From contig NZ_VIVL01000007.1 in NCBI RefSeq assembly GCF_007828835.1, positions 273,668 through 337,667 of the forward strand: a stretch of 64,000 nt of DNA, read 5' to 3'. A model generated the notes under the pieces. The model was not told where the DNA came from and ran no database searches. It was given only the letters and a program-made list of their open reading frames with translations. Each line of letters opens with the position of its first letter. Positions within the stretch are counted from its first letter, which is position 1. Position numbers and translations under genes: made by a program. Origin of the DNA: Variovorax beijingensis. GTDB taxonomy: Bacteria > Pseudomonadota > Gammaproteobacteria > Burkholderiales > Burkholderiaceae_C. Positions 34,404-41,900 of the stretch are shown piece by piece.

Positions 34404-36467
34404 TCAGGCCGCGACCGGCTCCGCGCGCGCCGCACGGGCCAGCACGGTGGCACGCTCCACGTGCGCGCGCTGGATGCGCGGCATGGCATCCACGTCGATG
34501 ATGAAAGCCACGCTGCCGTCGCCCAGGATCGTCGCGGCCGAGATGCCCGGCACCTTGCGGTAGTTGGTCTCCAGGTTCTTGACCACCACCTGGTGCTGGC
34601 CGAGCAGCTCGTCCACCAGGAGCGCGAAGCGCGTCTCACCAGCCTGCACGATCACCAGGATGCCCTGGGTCGGGTCGGTCTGCGCGCCGGCCACGTCGAA
34701 CACGCCGTGCAGCTCGATCAGCGGCAGGTATTCGCCGCGCACCTTGATCACGTGGCCGTCGCTGGTGATCGAATGCAGGTGCTCGGTGCGCGGCTGCAGC
34801 GACTCGATCACGTAGCTCAGCGGCAGGATGTAGGCCTCGCTGCCCACCTTGACCGACATGCCGTTCAGGATGGCCAGCGTGAGCGGCAGCACGATGCGGG
34901 TGGTGGTGCCCCAGCCCTCGCGCGAGCTGATCTCCACGTGCCCGCCCATCTCCTGGATGTTGCGCTTGACCACGTCCATGCCGACGCCGCGCCCCGAGAT
35001 GTCGGTGACCTGCTCGGCCGTGGAGAAGCCGGGCGCGAAGATCAGCTGCCACACCTCGTCGTCGGGCATGGTGTCGGTCACGGGCAGGCCCTGCTGCATG
35101 GCCTTGGCGAGGATCTTCTGGCGGTTCAGGCCCGCGCCGTCGTCGCTGACCTCGATCACGATGTTGCCGCCATGGTGCTGTGCCGACAGCAGCAGCTGCC
35201 CTTCGGCTTCCTTGCCCTTGGCGATGCGCTGTGCCGGCGTCTCGATGCCGTGGTCCAGGCTGTTGCGCACCAGGTGGGTGAGCGGATCGATGATGCGTTC
35301 GATCAGGCCCTTGTCGAGCTCGGTCTCCTTGCCGAAGGTGTCCAGGCGCACTTCCTTGCCGAGCTTGGCGCTGACGTCGCGGATCACGCGCGGGAAGCGG
35401 CTGAAGACGTAGTCCATCGGCATCATGCGGATCGACATCACCGATTCCTGCAGGTCGCGCGCATTGCGCTCCAGGTGGCCGAGGCCGCTCAGGAAGCGCT
35501 CGCACTCCACCGGATCGAGCATGGTGGCGGCCTGCGTGAGCATCGATTGCGTGATCACCAGTTCGCCCACCAGGTTGATGAGCTGGTCGACCTTTTCCAC
35601 GTCGACGCGGATCGAGCTCGAATCCTTGGCGCCCGCTGCGGCAGCCGAAGAAGACGCCGGCCTGGACGCTGGGCCGGCCGGCGCTGGAGCGGGCTGCGAT
35701 GCCGCGGCCGCCGGTGCGGCTGGCGCGGCGGCAATGGGCGCGGCCGCAGGAGCCGCATCGCCAGCAGGCTCGGCCGTGATCTCGATCTGCGACTCGTCGA
35801 TGACGAAGCAGCACACGGCCACGATGTCGTCGGGCGCGCAGCTGGTGTCGAGCAGCACCGTGAGCTGGTCGCCGCTGCGTGTGCGCGACAGCAGCTTGCC
35901 GAGGTTGCCGAGCTCGTCGGCGAGCAGCTCGCATTCGCTATCGGACAGGCGCGAGAACCGGATGCGCAGCGCCCCGCCCGGCGCGGACACCGCGGCGGCG
36001 GAAGCAGCGGGCACGGCGGCGGGTGCGGGTGCGGGTGCGGGTGCAGGCACGGGTGCCGGTGCAGGCGCCGCCTGAGCACCGTCGCTCTCCAGCGCCAGCT
36101 GGCGCAGCACCTCGCAGATGTGCGCCACGCGCTCGGGGTCGGGTTCGTTCTCGGCCTGGTAGGCCATCAGTTGTTCTTGCAAGGCGTCCTTCGTTTCCAG
36201 GAATGAATCGATCATCGAGCGGCTCAGCGTCAGCTGGCCGTGGCGCGCGCGGTCCAGCAGGGTTTCCAGAAGGTGGGTGGTGTCGGTCAGCGCGACGAAG
36301 CCGAAGGTGGCCGCGCCGCCCTTGATCGAATGCGCGGCACGGAAGATGGCGTTGAGCTGCTCGCTGTCGGGCGCCTCGGCGTCCAGCTCGAGAAGCAGCT
36401 GCTCCATCTGCGCCAGAAGCTCGACGGCTTCGACGAAAAATGCCTGTGTGAACTGACTGAGATCCAT
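34404..36467 (-). CDS. cheA: Chemotaxis histidine kinase CheA
   Basis: A 687-residue kinase that phosphorylates CheY and CheB. P1 holds the phospho-acceptor H46 (RAAHSIKGGA). Residues about 135-160 are an Ala/Pro linker coded by a tandem hexamer; about 165-230 form a P2-like response-regulator-binding domain. P3 (about 285-345, DQLINLVGELVI) dimerises, P4 has the N-box LVRNSLDHGIE and G-boxes SDDGAGL and GRGVGMDVVK, and P5 (C-terminal) is CheW-like. It lies 43 bases after motB. No cheW gene accompanies it here. Confidence 0.97.
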   Translation of the reverse strand: MDLSQFTQAFFVEAVELLAQMEQLLLELDAEAPDSEQLNAIFRAAHSIKGGAATFGFVALTDTTHLLETLLDRARHGQLTLSRSMIDSFLETKDALQEQLMAYQAENEPDPERVAHICEVLRQLALESDGAQAAPAPAPVPAPAPAPAPAAVPAASAAAVSAPGGALRIRFSRLSDSECELLADELGNLGKLLSRTRSGDQLTVLLDTSCAPDDIVAVCCFVIDESQIEITAEPAGDAAPAAAPIAAAPAAPAAAASQPAPAPAGPASRPASSSAAAAGAKDSSSIRVDVEKVDQLINLVGELVITQSMLTQAATMLDPVECERFLSGLGHLERNARDLQESVMSIRMMPMDYVFSRFPRVIRDVSAKLGKEVRLDTFGKETELDKGLIERIIDPLTHLVRNSLDHGIETPAQRIAKGKEAEGQLLLSAQHHGGNIVIEVSDDGAGLNRQKILAKAMQQGLPVTDTMPDDEVWQLIFAPGFSTAEQVTDISGRGVGMDVVKRNIQEMGGHVEISSREGWGTTTRIVLPLTLAILNGMSVKVGSEAYILPLSYVIESLQPRTEHLHSITSDGHVIKVRGEYLPLIELHGVFDVAGAQTDPTQGILVIVQAGETRFALLVDELLGQHQVVVKNLETNYRKVPGISAATILGDGSVAFIIDVDAMPRIQRAHVERATVLARAARAEPVAA
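36021..36044. repeat. Four tandem copies of GGGTGC inside cheA
   Basis: Plus-strand GGGTGC occurs four times head to tail, coding an Ala-Pro linker between the P1 and P2-like regions of CheA. More degenerate units continue on the right. A six-base unit keeps frame, so copy number could vary without breaking the gene. Confidence 0.7.
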
Positions 36468-36510
36468 CGTTGCTCCGAACCGGCGTGCATGCGTGCCGGC
36501 GTCAATGTCT

Positions 36511-37458
36511 TTAAGGGTGCGTGGGTGCCGGCGATCCTTTGACGGTCACCTTCAGGTTGTCTGCGGGGGCGAAGAGCGGCGGCTGCGAAGCCTTCGACTT
36601 TGCGGGCCGGAGGGCGCCGGCAGTGCCGCCGCCGCCGCTGTTCTCGTGCTCGATCTGCTGCTGCGTGCGGTGGTTGAGCAGGATGATGCTGATGCGCCGG
36701 TTGATCGGGTTGCGCGGATTGCCGCGGTCCAGGTGCATGCTGTCGGCCAGGCCGACCACGCGCAGCACCTTGTTCTCGGCCATGCCGCCCATGACCAGCT
36801 CGCGCCGCGAGGCGTTGGCCCGGTCGGCCGACAGCTCCCAATTGCCGTAGGAGCGGTCGCCGTTGCTGTAGACGAAGGCATCGGTGTGGCCCGACAGCGT
36901 GATCTTGTTGGGCAGCTCGTTGAGCGTGGGCCCGAGCTCGCGCAGGATGGCGCGCATGTGCGGCACCACCTGCGCGCTGGCCAGGTCGAACATCGGGCGG
37001 TTCTCGTTGTCGACGATCTGCAGGCGCAGGCCCTCGGTCGTGATGTCGATCAGGATCTGCGAGCGGAACTGGCGGAACACCGGGCTGTTCTCGATGAGCT
37101 TGTCCAGCCGCTCCTTCATGCTGGCCAGGCGGTCCGCGTCGGCGTCGTCCTCGGCGTCGGCGCGCTGCACCTCGCCGTCGATCCGCGCGCTCGGATCCAT
37201 GCCGCCGCCGGGCACCACGCTGATGCTGGTGCTGCTCTTCTCGCCGCCGCTGAGCGCCACCTTCAGCGGCATGCGGAAGTGCTCGGCGATGCCCTCGCGC
37301 TGCTTGGGCGAGGTATTGGACAAGAGCCACATCACGAGGAAGAACGCCATCATGGCGGTCATGAAGTCCGCATAGGCGATCTTCCACCCGCCGCCGTGCC
37401 CGCCGCCTCCATGGGCGGCGACGCGCCTGACCACGACCCTGTGCTTTTCCGTGCTCAT
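36511..37458 (-). CDS. motB: Flagellar stator protein MotB
   Basis: A 315-residue stator subunit that anchors the proton channel to peptidoglycan. A cytoplasmic tail is followed by one membrane helix with the proton-carrying D31 (YADFMTAMMAFFLVMWLL), then a plug/linker and a C-terminal OmpA-like peptidoglycan-binding domain with LSGHTDAF and NRRISIILL. The Asp and lack of polar Na-type markers fit a proton-driven stator. It starts 18 bases after the motA stop. Confidence 0.97.
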   Translation of the reverse strand: MSTEKHRVVVRRVAAHGGGGHGGGWKIAYADFMTAMMAFFLVMWLLSNTSPKQREGIAEHFRMPLKVALSGGEKSSTSISVVPGGGMDPSARIDGEVQRADAEDDADADRLASMKERLDKLIENSPVFRQFRSQILIDITTEGLRLQIVDNENRPMFDLASAQVVPHMRAILRELGPTLNELPNKITLSGHTDAFVYSNGDRSYGNWELSADRANASRRELVMGGMAENKVLRVVGLADSMHLDRGNPRNPINRRISIILLNHRTQQQIEHENSGGGGTAGALRPAKSKASQPPLFAPADNLKVTVKGSPAPTHP

Positions 37459-37476
37459 GACGATGCGCCGCGCCGC

Positions 37477-38337
37477 TCAGCGCGCCTTGACTTCGCGCAC
37501 GTGGCTGTCCAGCTCGGTGAAGCTGGGCCGCTCGGTCGAGAACAGCACCTTGCGGCCGAACTCCACCGCCAGCTGCGGCGCGTAGCCGTTGAGGCTGGCG
37601 AGCAGCGTGACCTTGGCGCACTGGTACAGCTTCATGCCTTCGGACACCTTCTGGTCGATCAGCGAAGCCAGCGGCGAGACGAAGCCGTAGGCCAGCAGCA
37701 CGCCAAGGAAGGTGCCCACCATGGCGTGCGCGATGAGCGCGCCCATTTCCGCGGGCGGCAGGTCGGCCGAGCCCAGCGCATGCACCACGCCCATCACGGC
37801 CGCGACGATGCCCAGCGCCGGCAGCGCATCGCCCACGCGCGAGAGGCTGTGCACGGGCATCTCGGCCTCGTGCTTGATGGTCTCGATCTCGTGGTCCATC
37901 AGCGCCTCGATCTCGAATGCGTCGGTATTGCCGCTGATGACCAGCCGCAGGTAGTCGCACAGGAACTCCATCACGCCGGCATCGGCCAGGATCTCGGGGT
38001 AGCGGCTGAAGATCTGGCTCTGCGCCGGGTCCTCCACGTCGGACTCCAGCTTCATCATCCCTTCCTTGCGCGCCTTGGCCAGCAGTTCGTAGAGCAGCGC
38101 GAGCAGGTCCAGGTAGAGCTGCCGGTTGTGCTTGGACGAGCGCAGCAGCAGCGGCAGCTCCTTGAGCGTGGCCTTGATCGTCTTGCCGTTGTTGCCCGCA
38201 AGGAAGGCGCCCAGCGCCGCGCCGCCGATCATCAGCAGTTCGACCGGCTGGAACAGCACGCCGAAGTGCCCGCCCATCAGCGCATAGCCGCCGAAGACGG
38301 CGCCAATCACCACCAGATACCCAACCAGAAGGAGCAC
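37477..38337 (-). CDS. motA: Flagellar stator protein MotA
   Basis: A 286-residue inner-membrane stator protein with four membrane helices and a large cytoplasmic loop that pushes on FliG. It aligns with E. coli MotA almost end to end: LLVGYLVVIGAVFGGY at the start, VGDALPALGIVAAVMGVVHA and VGTFLGVLLAYGF in helices 3 and 4, and ERPSFTELDSHVR near the end. It starts with GTG at 38337 (as E. coli motA does), with AGGGGA upstream. A terminator hairpin separates it from flhC. Confidence 0.97.
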   Translation of the reverse strand: MLLLVGYLVVIGAVFGGYALMGGHFGVLFQPVELLMIGGAALGAFLAGNNGKTIKATLKELPLLLRSSKHNRQLYLDLLALLYELLAKARKEGMMKLESDVEDPAQSQIFSRYPEILADAGVMEFLCDYLRLVISGNTDAFEIEALMDHEIETIKHEAEMPVHSLSRVGDALPALGIVAAVMGVVHALGSADLPPAEMGALIAHAMVGTFLGVLLAYGFVSPLASLIDQKVSEGMKLYQCAKVTLLASLNGYAPQLAVEFGRKVLFSTERPSFTELDSHVREVKAR

Positions 38338-38370
38338 GCGCTTCCCCTATTGCCCTTGAGGCGTCGATTC

Positions 38371-38394
38371 AAAAGCCCTGCCCGGCGGGCAGGG
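38371..38394 (-). terminator. Intrinsic terminator after flhDC
   Basis: On the minus strand, CCCTGCCC-GCC-GGGCAGGG forms a perfect eight-pair stem followed by CTTTT, seven bases after the flhC stop. It should end or reduce transcription from flhDC before motA; motA must then have its own promoter or rely on read-through in the 33 bases left, where none is evident. Confidence 0.75.
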
Positions 38395-38400
38395 TCCGTG

Positions 38401-39009
38401 TCAGTGGAGCCCCGCGCCGCCCGGCGCCGCCTCCACGCCAAAACCCATGCCTTCGATGCCGAGCGTGGTGGCCTCGCCCGCCGCGCCGCGCTTGGCGCCG
38501 CGCGCCTTGCCCGCGCGCGACGGCGGCCGGCAGAGCACGCACACGTAGCCGCTCTTGTGGTCGTGCGCATGCGCGACGAACTGCCCCGAGCAGCGGCAGC
38601 AGGTGCTCAGCTGCAGCATGTCGCTGTCGAAAAAGCGCACCATCGTGTAGGCGCGCGTGAAATCCAGAATTGGCTCGCTGTCCTGCGCCGCAATTTGCTG
38701 CAAATAAAGTTTGTAGCTTTTAATCAATATCCAGACTTTTTCTTCGTCCGAATGAATTTTCATGAATTGATACATGTTGTAAAACATTGACGAATGGATA
38801 TTCGCCAGCCACGTCATGTACCAATCGGTTGAAAAGGGAAGCAGTCCCTTGGGCGGGGAAACACCCTTGATTTCCTTGTAGAGGCGGATCAGCCGCTCGC
38901 GGCTCAGGCCCACTTCCGCCTCCAGGAACTGCAGGCGGGCGCCCAGCTGGATCAGCTGGATCGCAAGCTGGACTTCCCGCACCTCGCCCAGGACGCTCTT
39001 GCGCGTCAT
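38401..39009 (-). CDS. flhC: Flagellar master regulator subunit FlhC
   Basis: A 202-residue subunit of the FlhD4C2 complex that activates class 2 flagellar promoters. The zinc site cysteines C137, C140, C157 and C160 (in STCCRCSG and VCVLCRPP) fall at the same positions as in E. coli FlhC, with an extra C138. The last 40 residues are a Gly/Ala-rich tail. The middle of the gene (about 38690-38830) is strikingly AT-rich for this genome, with codons such as AAA, TTT and AAT. It overlaps flhD by four bases (ATGA). Confidence 0.97.
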   Translation of the reverse strand: MTRKSVLGEVREVQLAIQLIQLGARLQFLEAEVGLSRERLIRLYKEIKGVSPPKGLLPFSTDWYMTWLANIHSSMFYNMYQFMKIHSDEEKVWILIKSYKLYLQQIAAQDSEPILDFTRAYTMVRFFDSDMLQLSTCCRCSGQFVAHAHDHKSGYVCVLCRPPSRAGKARGAKRGAAGEATTLGIEGMGFGVEAAPGGAGLH

Positions 39010-39362
39010 GCGGCCACCGCTGCTTTTCGGGTCTGCAGGCTTCGTGCCGACATCAGGATCGACATGTGTGCTTGTTGCAGCATCGTGTCCTTACCTTCGC
39101 CAACTACGGCCGACATCGAAGCATGCTCGTCCAGCCTGAAACTGCACAGCAGGAAGTTCGACGCCGCCAGCTTGACGATCTGCGCCAGCGACATGCCGGC
39201 CAGCATGTCGGCCAGTTCGCTGCTCACGCCGAGCCGAAACATCGCCGCCACGCGGTCCTGCTTGACCAGCTTCTGCGCCAGCAGCATGTAGGCGAGGTTG
39301 ATGTCGCCGATTTCCCGGGAGATTTCGCCGTTGGCTACGCTCATCACGTTATCCGTTTCCAA
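39006..39362 (-). CDS. flhD: Flagellar master regulator subunit FlhD
   Basis: A 118-residue partner of FlhC in the transcriptional activator FlhD4C2. It matches FlhD throughout: INLAYMLLAQKLVKQD, AMFRLGV and VKLAASNFLLCSFRLD. The long reading starts at TTG 39362, which has CGGAG six bases upstream; the ATG at 39344 (MSVANGEI) lacks as good a site, so TTG is preferred with some doubt. It is preceded by an AT-rich regulatory region and probably forms a two-gene operon flhDC. Confidence 0.95.
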   Translation of the reverse strand: METDNVMSVANGEISREIGDINLAYMLLAQKLVKQDRVAAMFRLGVSSELADMLAGMSLAQIVKLAASNFLLCSFRLDEHASMSAVVGEGKDTMLQQAHMSILMSARSLQTRKAAVAA

Positions 39363-39545
39363 AATGCACTCCGTTCAGTCATGTCCTGATTGGGATTATT
39401 CACAATATTTAACACTTGTAACCTTCTGCACTACTCAAACTGTAAACAGGGCTACAAGTACATGTAAGCCTTTGTTGCAATCGCACGACGAGCCTTCCGC
39501 CGACGCGACCGGCTCTCACAAAGATGGCGATTCAATGAAAAAACA
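39363..39545 (-). promoter_or_regulatory. AT-rich flhDC upstream region with inverted repeats
   Basis: This 183-base gap is much richer in A/T than the surroundings. Plus-strand ACTTGTA (39414-39420) and TACAAGT (39453-39459) form an inverted pair, and the latter runs into the palindrome TACATGTA (39459-39466). Possible -35/-10 combinations exist (minus-strand TTACAA and AATAAT near 39400-39425) but spacing is not ideal. These are sites to expect regulator binding for the master operon; the regulator is unknown. Confidence 0.45.
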
Positions 39546-39839
39546 TTAATCGGATCGGCCAGCTGCCTGGCCCCTGTCGTTCTCGATGCCGTGGATCCAC
39601 GCCATGACTTCGGCCACCGCCAGGTAAAGCTGCGGCGGAATCTGCCGATCGAGGTCCACCTGCATCAGCAGCCGGACCAGGTCCGGCGAGGCGTGCACGT
39701 AGACACCGTTCTCGCGCGCCTGCCGAAGGATCGATTCCGCGGTCACGCCATAGCCCTTGGCCACCACCACCGGCGCCTTCGCGGTGTCGGCGTGGGACAG
39801 GGCCACTGCGCTCTGGCGCGGTTGCGCGGGGGTCGTCAT
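39546..39839 (-). CDS. FlhB C-terminal-domain-like protein (FhlB/YlqH type)
   Basis: A 97-residue soluble protein resembling only the cytoplasmic tail of FlhB/YscU. The stretch VVVAKGYGVTAESILRQARE compares with PRVVAKGSDLMAARIREIAR of FlhB, and IPPQLYLAVAEVMAWIHGI with IPAGLYTAVAEVLAWVY. The four membrane helices and the NPTH cleavage motif are absent. Such proteins (FhlB) are thought to stand in for the cleaved FlhB tail or to affect the export switch; evidence exists in few species. It overlaps the FliK-like gene by four bases and ends just before the flhD control region. Confidence 0.85.
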   Translation of the reverse strand: MTTPAQPRQSAVALSHADTAKAPVVVAKGYGVTAESILRQARENGVYVHASPDLVRLLMQVDLDRQIPPQLYLAVAEVMAWIHGIENDRGQAAGRSD

Positions 39840-41077
39840 GCGGTGCGCTCCATGGCCGTGATCTGCAGGTCCTGCAGCCGCAGGCCGGCGGCCTCGAGAC
39901 GCGGTGCCAGTTCGCCGCCGTCGCTGCGCAGCCGGACCAGCGTCGCGGCCTCGCTGGCGGACAGGTGCGCCTGGACCAGTTCGCCAGCGAGGCTCAGGCG
40001 AAGATCCACCGCGCCCAGCTTCGGCAGCGTGAGCGACACCGTGGTCGTCCAGCGGCGCGCAGGCGTGCCGCCCCCATCGCCGCGGCCTTCGGGCGCATCG
40101 CCGGGCTGTTCGGTTTCTTCGTGGATCGACCACGCCATCGGCACACCCGGCCACGCCTGGCCGCTCCAGCGGAACACGGCGGTGGCCAGCAGGTCGAGCT
40201 GCTGGTGCACCAGCGCGGCGGTCTGCGGATGGATCAGCTCGGCCGCGGCGGGCGCCGCCGCGCGCGCCGGAGCATTGGCTGCACCGGCTTCAGCGGCGCC
40301 GAGGCTGGCCGTGCGCTCCTCGCCGGCCATCGCGGCCACATGGCTTGTCGAGGCAAGCGCGGCCTGGTGGGTCTGGGCGGACGGCGCGCCGGCGCGCGAA
40401 GCGATTTCGGACGGCAGTGCCTGCGGCAATGCACCGGACGCCACGGGCGCAGTGGGCCCGCCGGCAGCGAAGAGTGGCGCCGCGGCAGCACGCTGGGCGA
40501 CAGCAGGCTGGGGCATCGCAGTGGGTGGCGCCCCGGAGGTGCCAGGCACGGCCGGCTGCTGAAGCGGCTGCGTCAGCTGCGTCAGCCGAACCTGCGGCTC
40601 CTCGGCCAGCTGCGACAGCGTGCGCAGCCCCATGGCGAATTCGAGCAGATGCGATTCGTAGAAGAGTCCGCTGCCGCTCACCGATCGTCCCAGCGCGGCC
40701 GCGAGCACGGCGCCGGCCGGCGCCTCCTGTGGCGACGTCCACACCGGCGTCGCGCCGCGCACCGGCTCCGGTTCGGCATGCAGGTCCGCCAGCACGGCGC
40801 CGATGACGCGTGCCGCCGCGGACCACCGCGTGTCGATCGAGGGCGGCGCATCGGCGCGCGGCAGCGCGGGCGGCGTACCGGCCGCAAGGGGCGCCTCGAG
40901 CATGGCGTGCGACGGCAGCCGGACATCGTTCTTGACCTTCTGGATCTCGGCCGTCGGCCCGACGGGCATGCTGGTGCCGACCTCGGTCTGCAGCACGGCC
41001 AGGTCCGGCCGCGTCGAAGAAAGCTTCGCGGCAAGCAGCGCATCGACGGCAGGTCCGATCGGTCTGTTCATGGCCAT
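39836..41077 (-). CDS. Second FliK-like hook-length control/export-switch protein
   Basis: A 413-residue protein, rich in Ala, Pro and Gln through the first 290 residues, with a C-terminal Flg_hook-type domain (about 310-400) visible in WTTTVSLTLPKLGAVDLRLS and LVRLRSDGGELAPRLEAAGL. This is the layout of FliK, whose C-terminal domain contacts the FlhB tail. A separate fliK is in the fliF-R operon at 51353-52717. Overlap with the FlhB-tail gene (ATGA) suggests the two proteins interact. The start is uncertain: ATG 41077 or 41071. Confidence 0.8.
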   Translation of the reverse strand: MAMNRPIGPAVDALLAAKLSSTRPDLAVLQTEVGTSMPVGPTAEIQKVKNDVRLPSHAMLEAPLAAGTPPALPRADAPPSIDTRWSAAARVIGAVLADLHAEPEPVRGATPVWTSPQEAPAGAVLAAALGRSVSGSGLFYESHLLEFAMGLRTLSQLAEEPQVRLTQLTQPLQQPAVPGTSGAPPTAMPQPAVAQRAAAAPLFAAGGPTAPVASGALPQALPSEIASRAGAPSAQTHQAALASTSHVAAMAGEERTASLGAAEAGAANAPARAAAPAAAELIHPQTAALVHQQLDLLATAVFRWSGQAWPGVPMAWSIHEETEQPGDAPEGRGDGGGTPARRWTTTVSLTLPKLGAVDLRLSLAGELVQAHLSASEAATLVRLRSDGGELAPRLEAAGLRLQDLQITAMERTA

Positions 41078-41095
41078 GGGCGCAGCGTCGGGCGA

Positions 41096-41464
41096 TCAGT
41101 GCGGCAGGCCGTAGGCCTTGCCCAGATCGCTGCGGTTCTGCAGCTGGGCCATCTTGGCCACCAGGCGTTCGAGCTGCGGTTTGACCAGTCCGCACACCTC
41201 GGCCTGGTCGGCGTGGATGCGCGCGATCAGGCCGCGCACTTCTTCGAGCTGCGCCGCATCGAGCGACACTGCGCCAACGGCCTTGAGCCGGTCGACCAGC
41301 GCCGCGCAGCGGGCTTCGAGCTCGGGCAGCCGGTCCCATTCCCTCGCGCGGGCCAGCGAGGCCATGAGCGACATGGCCGCAGCGAGCTCGCCATAGCAAC
41401 GGATGACTTCGTGGCGGACGGGCACGGCCTGCGCTTCCAATGTGAAGATGTCAATTGCCGGCAC
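41096..41464 (-). CDS. fliT: Flagellar chaperone/regulator FliT
   Basis: A small helical protein of about 114-122 residues in the fliT position. FliT is the chaperone of the cap protein FliD and in enteric bacteria also inhibits FlhDC. Its sequence (VIRCYGELAAAMSLMASLAR, then LDAAQLEEVRGLIARIHADQ) fits the family, which is weakly conserved. The start is unclear: GTG 41464 lies inside fliS, while TTG 41440 falls just after its stop; neither has a strong ribosome site. I use GTG, which allows coupling to fliS. Confidence 0.8.
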   Translation of the reverse strand: MPAIDIFTLEAQAVPVRHEVIRCYGELAAAMSLMASLARAREWDRLPELEARCAALVDRLKAVGAVSLDAAQLEEVRGLIARIHADQAEVCGLVKPQLERLVAKMAQLQNRSDLGKAYGLPH

Positions 41465-41873
41465 TGGCGCCGCCGATCTCGCGCCATGCGGACGCGACGT
41501 TCTCGAGCAATGCCTCCGCCTCGTCGAGCGCCTTCGGCTCGTTGTGCAGGTTGGCATAGAGCAGCCGGCGGATCACGTAGTCGTACAGCGCCGAGAGATT
41601 GCCCACCAGTTCGGCGCCAGCCGCGCCCGCGGCCTTGGCATCGAGGGCGGCCTTCAGGCCGTTGTCGACGATGCTCACGGCCTTGGAGATCGCGTTGCCC
41701 TTGGCGGCCATCTCGCCGGTGGCCATGTGGTGGCGTGCCATGCCGATGCTGGTGACGACGCCGTCGAACAGCATGACGATGAGCTGGTGCGGCGACGCGC
41801 TCATGGTGCGCGTCTCCATGCCGACGCGCGCATACGCGCTGGCGCCGGTCCTGAAGGTGTGGGGGGTGTACAT
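41451..41873 (-). CDS. fliS: Flagellin export chaperone FliS
   Basis: A 140-residue helical chaperone that binds the disordered C-terminus of flagellin and prevents early polymerisation. Typical FliS features are the tyrosine-containing N-terminus (YARVGMETRTMSASPHQLIV), MLFDGV, and LSALYDYVIRRLLYANLHNE. The ATG at 41873 is 27 bases after the fliD stop, and fliT follows with overlap. Confidence 0.96.
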   Translation of the reverse strand: MYTPHTFRTGASAYARVGMETRTMSASPHQLIVMLFDGVVTSIGMARHHMATGEMAAKGNAISKAVSIVDNGLKAALDAKAAGAAGAELVGNLSALYDYVIRRLLYANLHNEPKALDEAEALLENVASAWREIGGASAGN

Positions 41874-41900
41874 GGGCTGCTTGCTCCGCTGGAATGGCTA

